The notes beneath the pieces were generated by a model that was not told where the DNA came from, made no database searches, and was given only the letters and a program-made list of their open reading frames with translations. DNA of 64,000 nt from Pyrus communis. Its lineage: Eukaryota > Streptophyta > Magnoliopsida > Rosales > Rosaceae. The position numbers and the translations under genes are program-made. The stretch spans positions 7,122,827 to 7,186,826 of the forward strand of contig NC_084805.1 in NCBI RefSeq assembly GCF_963583255.1, given 5' to 3'. Shown here in pieces: positions 59,031-64,000 of the stretch (positions are counted from its first letter, which is position 1; every line of letters starts with the position of its first letter).

Positions 59031-59830
59031 GAAGGGAAGCATCTAGAGAAGCTTCGGCGGAGTGCGCCATTTTTTCTCCTTATATTTTAGCTGTAGAAGT
59101 GTTAAGAGGGAAGAGATACTGATAAATGTTGAATGTTGCTGATGTCTTAATCTCTCATGAGTATCTTTTGTCTTGAAGAATTGAAAAATATGATGTCTTA
59201 ATCTCTCATTAGCTCAATCTGGTTTGCTCATTAGTTGCAGAATCTGGTTCAAGCAAGTTGGGTCATTTCGAGCAGAATGGGAGAAGAATGCTCAATGAGA
59301 ACGAGAAGGAGAAGGGAGAATGCTCTCATGTCCTTTTTATATATATTTTTTATTATTAATATATTGCTGTCGGTTTTATTTGACAAAGAATGCTCTTACT
59401 TATTATTAATATATTCTCTATCAATTATAGCCGACATAAGTTTTGTTGGTTTTATGTATCTTCTGTCAATTTTATCTGACATAGAATGCCCTTATTTATT
59501 CATTACTAATTTATTCTCTGTCGGTTATATCCCACACAATTTCTATCGATTTTAGAGTATTTTGTGTCGAAAAATTCATTTCCTGATGCTGGCAATTTTG
59601 TTGCTTATTATATCCACCACTGCATTCATTTTCTGTCGAATTTTGCTTAATATCCAACAGTAATACACGTTTCTTGTTGGTTATTAAAGCGACACTAATA
59701 AATGGTTTCGTGGTAGTGATTCTTTCAAGTCAATATACAGTTCTCATATTTCTCTCTCTATATTCTCTCTAGTTCATCTTTCTCAATTACTCTTTCTACT
59801 CCATTTTCTTTTCGATTCTCAAATATTTCA

Positions 59831-60030
59831 AGCAACACTTCACATACCTGCAAATCTGGTATTTCATTAACACACCAAACAAATTGAGATAGACTGCCAC
59901 ATTGTTCGTGGACGAATCATGTCAGAAGCCATTACAACGACACATGTGTCCTCTATGAATCAGCTTGCTGACATATTTACAAAGCCACTTGGACAAGCAA
60001 TGTTTCATCCTATACTTGGAGTTTGTTTTT
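59831..60030 (+). pseudogene. Copia RNase H relic, right half
   Basis: The frame reads ATLHIPANLVFH, a stop, [40 protein letters not shown] and MFHPILG. This is the Copia RNase H end (usual pattern [33 protein letters not shown]). It belongs to the element whose left half lies at 53300-53547. The 3' LTR is not recognisable beyond 60030. Confidence 0.88.
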
Positions 60031-60089
60031 TGATGTTGCTCTCAATTATGAAAGTAAAGTGGAAAATGTCAATGTCCAAAATTATTATT

Positions 60090-60211
60090 CTTACCACATT
60101 TCTATACCATATTTGTAACACTACATCTCTTATAGAGATGATACCCATTTGTATTGGTGGACACTACCTCTAGTAGATATGGTACAAATACAACATAAAA
60201 AATGTGATAAG
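60090..60211. mobile_element. MITE, about 122 bp
   Basis: Inverted arms CTTACCACATTTCTATACCA and, on the opposite strand, CTTATCACATTTTTTATGTT, both continuing into TATTTGTA-like words. The words resemble the MITE near 16450-16615 (TACCACATTTTTTTTACCAT). TSD not clear. Confidence 0.6.
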
Positions 60212-60549
60212 TGTAGCATTACTCGTTAATATCAACAACAATGGTACTCGACGTAAGATAATGGAGAACTATATACTTTCAGAATCTTTTTGTTGTTGTT
60301 TTCCCAAGGTTCTCATGAGATTTGACAAAAAAAAAAAACACTTTTGGTTAAAGGTTTAGGATTGAGGAAAGAGGAATTGGAAGATGAAGAAGAAAGGCAA
60401 TTCACAAATCCAAACAGAAAAGAACCTAAAGGTGCAATTATTAACCTTGTTCTCAAGAAATGTATGTTAGACAAGAAACATTATCACGTCAGAATATATA
60501 CATACACATACATATATGTAAATGTACACATACATATATGTAAATGTAT

Positions 60550-60718
60550 GGATAATACTAGGGAGATTAAATTTGAAGACAAAATTTGTAAACTAAATGA
60601 TGTGCCACCAATAGAATGAGCATGTTTATAAACACTTAAGTAATAATCCAATCATCAACTTCCATGTCATTTAGTTTACAAAATTTCGTTTACAATTCTA
60701 ATCTCCCTAGCATTATCC
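60550..60718. mobile_element. MITE, 169 bp, about 50-bp inverted arms
   Basis: The left arm GGATAATACTAGGGAGATTA and the right arm (reverse complement) GGATAATGCTAGGGAGATTA continue as imperfect inverted repeats to GTAAACTAAATG on both sides. It could fold into a long hairpin. Short TA-rich flanks make the TSD undefinable. The gap 60212-60549 before it shows only a short ORF (60344-60619) with no family match. Confidence 0.8.
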
Positions 60719-60989
60719 ATATATACGTATGTGTGTGTGTGTCCTATTATTGGTCGTTTAAGCTTGCGTTCGTAAGCTATTTTCAATGGTAAGGGAATCG
60801 AATTGAAGATCAAACGTGTATAAACATAAACATAATTTCTTCCTTACACACAAGTTCTTCCAACTTGAAAAGGAAGATAAGATGTAATTGGCAACAGTTA
60901 CACATATATAAGTGAAATATCCTATGACGTTTCGAAAGAAAGAAATTCTTATCAGGAAACGACCATCCATCATCAAGTGCATCAAACAC

Positions 60990-61316
60990 CGTAGAAAATA
61001 TGGAAGAGAATGCTTTGTGGAAAATATGGAAGATAATGTTTTTTCTCATTAATTTTTCTCTACAAGATTACAAGGATATATATACATGATACAAATGTGT
61101 AGGTAGGACAAGGTAGCCGTCCTAGTGTGTAGGTAGGACAAGGTAGGACGGCTGTAGAGGACAAGGTAGCCGTCCTAGTGTGTAGGTAGGACAAGGTAGG
61201 ACGGCTGTAGGACGGCTAGTGTGTAGGTAGGACAAGGTAGGACGGCTTATTTTTCCAATAATAATATTATATACAATTACACAAGGACTCCAACCATATT
61301 CCTTATTTGTCTAACA
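60990..61316 (-). mobile_element. Solo LTR in the transporter 3' flank
   Basis: On the minus strand it starts TGTTAGACAAATAAGGAATA and ends CATATTTTCTACG. AACAC flanks both sides (60985-60989 and 61317-61321), a perfect 5-bp TSD. The last base pair of the usual CA end is mutated. No internal region remains. It lies 35 bases beyond the transporter stop codon, so it has split the gene's 3' UTR or replaced its polyadenylation region. It contains a minisatellite (61097-61247). Confidence 0.85.
61097..61247. repeat. Minisatellite GTGTAGGTAGGACAAGGTAG, complex unit
   Basis: Four copies of GTGTAGGTAGGACAAGGTAG alternate with GCCGTCCTA or GACGGCTGT, which are inverted relative to each other. The tract can therefore also form small hairpins. 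It lies in the solo LTR beside the transporter gene. Confidence 0.9.
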
Positions 61317-61350
61317 AACACCGATTATTTAACCATTCGCCATTTTATGC

Positions 61351-62424
61351 CTAGTGGACTTGACCCTTGTCGTCGCCATCAACTTGCTTAGCTTTCTTAA
61401 GCAAGGCATTTGCTTCTCTCCACTTATGGTATTTACCAAACAATACCTCCATATCTTCAAGGGTTCTGCCCTGAGTCTCTGGGTACAACATATAAAAGAA
61501 GACCCAACCAACTGCAGCAATTCCTGCGTAAAGAAAGAAGGCTCCCCCAATCGTGATGGCCTTATACAATGAAATAAAAGTCATGGAGATGACCCCGCTC
61601 GTCACCCTATTTACGGCCACTCCCATACTACACCCTTGCGCGCGCAGCTGCAATGGGAAGATCTCGGAGCTGTAGACCCATGTAATCGGGCCCAGCCCGA
61701 TGGAGAAAAACGCGACGTTAAGTAATACCATGGTGATGCACAACACGATGGCCCACATGATCTTTCCGTGCTGTTGATCGACGATTGTAAGGCCTGCACC
61801 GAGACAGCTGAGTGAAAATACCATTCCAGCCACGCTAGTCAAAAGCAAAGGACGCCTTCCAAACTTATCAAGGAAAACCGTGGCGACTAAGATGCAAATA
61901 GTCTTGACAACTCCAACAGCCACCGTTGCGAGCAGCTTGTGATCGTAGGAGGTGATTCCTGCCTTTTCGAAGATCCTGGGGCTGTACAAAACGACAGAGT
62001 CTATACCTGACGATTGTTCAAAGAAGTGGATACCAAGAGCTGCGATTAAAATATGGCGAACGGCTGGTGTGGGATGAAGGAGCAATTCTTTCCACACGCC
62101 TTCACCGTGGCTGCGTTTAGATACCTGAACAACATCGTCGTTGGACTCTTTGGGGATTCCTGCGGCTTCTTTGATGTCATCTAGTCTAAGCTGACACTCT
62201 TCTATGGATTCTGACGTTTTTTGTAGAACTCGCTTGGCGTCTCCAAGTCGCCCTTGCATGACGAGCCAACGAGGCGACTCGGGCATGGCTAAGACACCGA
62301 CGGCAAGAATAACAGATGGAAATGCGCCGACACCGAGCATGATCCTCCAGTTCAAGTGAATGGGGAGCTTGGAGAAGGCATAGTTGCTTACGTACCCCAG
62401 TAATATGCCAATATTAACAAACAC
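61351..62424 (-). CDS. PLT: Polyol/sorbitol transporter (PLT/SOT family), exon 2
   Basis: This intact exon encodes the last 357 residues of a plasma-membrane-type polyol/H+ symporter of the major facilitator superfamily (sugar porter family). Numbered from the exon start, it shows PESPRWLVMQGRL (48-60), a charged cytosolic loop (65-112), GIHFFEQSSGIDSVVLYSPR (131-150), DKFGRRPLLL (186-195), GPITWVYSSEIFPL (245-258), NRVTSG (272-277) and PETQGRTLEDME (315-326). There are about eight hydrophobic segments and a short hydrophilic tail ending GQVH. The first glutamine of the family's QQ pair in the substrate site is glutamate here (FFEQ). The family carries sorbitol, mannitol or other polyols, as Rosaceae need for phloem loading; the substrate is inferred. 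The acceptor TATATAG/GTG at 62425 joins it in frame to exon 1 (63861). The solo LTR lies just downstream. Confidence 0.95.
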   Translation of the reverse strand: MFVNIGILLGYVSNYAFSKLPIHLNWRIMLGVGAFPSVILAVGVLAMPESPRWLVMQGRLGDAKRVLQKTSESIEECQLRLDDIKEAAGIPKESNDDVVQVSKRSHGEGVWKELLLHPTPAVRHILIAALGIHFFEQSSGIDSVVLYSPRIFEKAGITSYDHKLLATVAVGVVKTICILVATVFLDKFGRRPLLLTSVAGMVFSLSCLGAGLTIVDQQHGKIMWAIVLCITMVLLNVAFFSIGLGPITWVYSSEIFPLQLRAQGCSMGVAVNRVTSGVISMTFISLYKAITIGGAFFLYAGIAAVGWVFFYMLYPETQGRTLEDMEVLFGKYHKWREANALLKKAKQVDGDDKGQVH

Positions 62425-63860
62425 CTATATATTTTCAAAACAAATCGAATCCATAAATATGAAGCAGAGCTTTGAAGAAAAAAGATTCACGTGAAATGTT
62501 TGAGGCCTGAACTTTTTATCTGTCCAACCTCACAGCAAACATAAATTTTACCTTTTAACAGTGTAGTATGATGTTCAAAACAAAAAATTCAAACTTGTTA
62601 CAGTAATACTATGTCATTATATTTTATTTACTAACCTGAACATTATTATATGATAATTGGAGTGTAAACTTTGATTACTATAGTGTAATCTCACATTTCT
62701 TGTAATTCAAACATTTAATGTTAATTTCATGTTGCAACACAATTAAACGTGAAGGCAAGGAGCTCAAAAATGAATAACGATTATAATATTCTATGAAGTT
62801 TACAAATAATAACTTAATTAGCATTACCCATAAATAAATGTCTACTTGAAAAATACATAATCGTATTGGAATACATAATGCAAAATAGAATGATACATAA
62901 ATTATGAAGAGTTGGAACATTTTGAAAATATTGTGAATAAGCATATAATTAGTATTTATCCAAGTATCCAACAAGTCTCTTATAATTTATTTAAAAAATA
63001 AAATGTAAAATAGAAGTTATCTATTTTGTGTGTCATATCCCAGTCCGTATAGTAAGATATTGTATTTGGGCCACGCCCTCATGGATTTGTTCTTGGGCGT
63101 CCACCCAAAACGCATCTTACTATAGGGAGGTAGGCATGTACACATAAGGCACATCAACTCCTCTCCCCCAGGCGATGTGGGATCTCACAATCCACCCCCC
63201 TTAGGGGCCTAACACCCTCATCGGCACACTTTCGGCCGGGGAGTGGCTCGGATACCAAATTGTCACATCCCAGTCCGCATAGTAAGATATTGTCCGCTTT
63301 GGGCCACGCCCTCAAGAATTTGTTCTTGGGCTTCCACCGAAAACGCGTCTTACTATAGAGAGGTGGGCATGTACATATAAGGCACGTCACCTCCACTTCC
63401 ACGGGTGATGTGGGGTCTCACAATCCACCCCCTTTAGGGGCCCGATGCCCTCGTCAGCACACTTCCGGCCAAGGAGTAGCTTTGATACCAAATTGTCACA
63501 TCCCATTCCGCATAGTAAGATATTGTCCGCTTTGGGCCACGCCCTCATAGATTTGTTCTTGGGCTTCCACCAAAATCGCATCTTACTATAGGGAGGTGGG
63601 CATGTACATATAAGGCACATCACCTCCTCTCCCCTGGGCGATGTGGGATCTCACATTCTGTCTATGTGAGAGTCGCGACTTAGGCGGTCATCTAGGAACA
63701 ATTTTTTATTTTTTAAACGTCTAGAAATTAATCATAGCAGTGGTCAACAACGCTTAAGTGGGACTTTTTAGAATATTGATATATACTGTTTCCAATGATT
63801 TTTTGACAAAAGCTTCTTAGACTTTATTATATGATAACATAATATTGTAATGTGACAAAC
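62425..63860 (-). other. Intron 1 of the transporter gene
   Basis: Donor GAG/GTTTGT at 63860 and acceptor ATATAG/GTG at 62425 give a 1436-bp phase-0 intron: TTC CCG GAG-type codons join to GTG TTT GTT. The 625-bp TRIM array accounts for nearly half of it. The remainder (62425-63030 and 63661-63860) is AT-rich, without a gene. The pseudogene near 16.7 kb keeps the same donor, so the intron position is ancestral. Confidence 0.88.
63031..63655 (-). mobile_element. TRIM element with three LTRs in tandem
   Basis: LTRs at 63031-63189, 63261-63422 and 63494-63655 (159-162 bp, TGTCACATCCC to GATCTCACA) alternate with two 71-bp internal regions. Each internal region carries a purine tract (minus AAGGGGGGTGGAT or similar) and a Met-tRNA-like primer site (minus TGGTATC). 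TTGTG and TTCTG flank the array, a TSD with one mismatch. The LTR has no clear 5S-like segment, so it is a different TRIM from Cassandra, though internal layout and length are the same. LTR-internal-LTR-internal-LTR suggests unequal recombination between copies. It is spliced out with the transporter intron. Confidence 0.92.
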
Positions 63861-64000
63861 CTCGGGAAAAGATGTGAGGAAGCCACGATATGAGGCCGGA
63901 GAGATCTCCGCGGTGTAGACGGGAGCTATCATAAGAGCATAGCCAACTCCAACTCCGGCAACGAATCGTCCGAACATGAGGAAGGCATAGTTAGGGGCAA
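63861..64000 (-). CDS. PLT: Polyol/sorbitol transporter, exon 1 (3' part; runs off window)
   Basis: The visible 140 bases encode APNYAFLMFGRFVAGVGVGY, ALMIAPVYTAEISPASYRGF and LTSFPE, the end of transmembrane segment 3 to segment 5 of the transporter. The exon ends at CCCGAG before GT, and joining to exon 2 gives SFPEVFVNIGILLGY, the family consensus. The start codon, first two or three segments and promoter are beyond 64000. The sequence is open and close to the pseudogene at 16737-17045 but lacks its frameshift, so this is the live copy. Confidence 0.93.

Larger units (their letters stand above)
55415..59718. mobile_element. CACTA-type transposon, copy 3 (different family), TSD ATT
   Basis: The left end is CACTACTACAATATTAGTTT and the right end is the inverted counterpart AATGGTTTCGTGGTAGTG. 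ATT flanks both sides (55412-55414 and 59719-59721), the expected 3-bp TSD. Subterminal regions are rich in GTCGGTTATAACCGACA-like palindromic words (55500-55800, 58200-58330, 59365-59700), unlike the GCGACGAA repeats of copies 1 and 2. No transposase is present. It carries a tandem repeat (55879-57230), a Cassandra TRIM and captured exons. Confidence 0.9.
53548..59830 (+). mobile_element. Short-LTR non-autonomous retrotransposon
   Basis: LTR 1 (53548-53678) and LTR 2 (55293-55414 plus 59722-59830) share TATTAAGGGTA, AGCAATACAGTTA, TTTGTTAGTATTT-type and GATTCTCAAATATTTCA-type ends. A purine tract, GATTGAGGGGGAG (55280-55292), precedes LTR 2, fixing the plus orientation. It interrupts Copia RNase H. 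No TSD is visible, in keeping with loss of host sequence at the insertion. Its internal part (53679-55279) has no gag-pol. CACTA-3 lies within LTR 2. Confidence 0.75.
55293..59830 (+). repeat. 3' LTR of the short-LTR element, split by CACTA-3
   Basis: The left part, 55293-55414, includes a TATA-like AGTATAAAAAC (55387) and ends at the target ATT. The right part, 59722-59830, resumes after the second ATT with a CT-rich leader and ends AAATATTTCA. Removing 55415-59721 restores an LTR of about 230 bp. Confidence 0.85.

Noticed and set aside
63154..63623. Two similar minus-strand ORFs (LICTCPPLYSKTRF)
   Set aside because: They are translations of the TRIM LTRs and arise from tandem repetition, not from a gene family.

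Overview
This window is a plant nuclear intergenic region dominated by nested transposable elements. It holds one real host gene, and only part of it. The best guess for the source is Rosaceae, probably the apple/pear group. The reasons are a polyol (sorbitol-type) transporter gene, a Cassandra TRIM, CACTA elements with GCGACGAA-type repeats, and AT-rich sequence with plant-type introns. The family assignment is inference; the plant origin is safe. There is no bacterial content, no CRISPR array, no rRNA gene and no tRNA gene.

Layout. 1-4914: 3' part of a decayed Ty1/copia element (integrase, RT and RNase H relics, then PPT and 3' LTR). 5161-16177: CACTA element 1 (small ORF1, TNP2-type transposase, TNPA/Transposase_24-type protein, all broken), with a 1.8-kb solo LTR nested in its 5' end. 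16178-16640: MITE debris. 16737-17045: polyol-transporter pseudogene exon fused to a Ty3/gypsy integrase relic. 17046-28738: that old gypsy element, split by a non-autonomous LTR element (17544-28491, TSD GACCA), itself split by a Copia element (20259-25315, TSD CCGTG). About 28739-37735: a non-autonomous gypsy-like element on the minus strand. Its 3' LTR is expanded by two 23-bp minisatellite arrays, a large direct duplication and an inverted segment. 37809-51465: CACTA element 2, same family and orientation as element 1, hit by a MULE-type MITE (45312-46431) and an hAT-type element (48796-49794). 51466-53290: a 220-bp tandem repeat and a LINE ORF2 relic. 53300-60180: a four-level nest of Copia RNase H, a short-LTR element, CACTA element 3 (55415-59718, TSD ATT) and Cassandra (57441-58079). 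CACTA element 3 carries acidic exons ending in HDEL, probably captured from a host ER-protein gene.

60090-64000: MITEs, a solo LTR (60990-61316, TSD AACAC) in the 3' flank of the transporter gene, then the minus-strand polyol/sorbitol transporter. Its exon 2 (61351-62424) is complete and intact. Its first intron carries a TRIM with three LTRs (63031-63655). Its exon 1 runs off the right edge.

The transporter gene at the right edge and the pseudogene exon near 17 kb are the only host-gene landmarks besides the captured exons. They are paralogous and in the same orientation, which suggests a former tandem transporter cluster pushed apart by about 45 kb of transposons. Most transposon calls rest on structural marks read directly here: matching LTRs, TSDs, PBS, PPT, TIRs and split reading frames. 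I found no convincing undescribed functional system. The most unusual items are the minisatellite-bearing gypsy LTR with its inverted junction copy, the extra ORF and distributed repeats of the CACTA family, the HDEL exon capture, and the three-LTR TRIM in the transporter intron.
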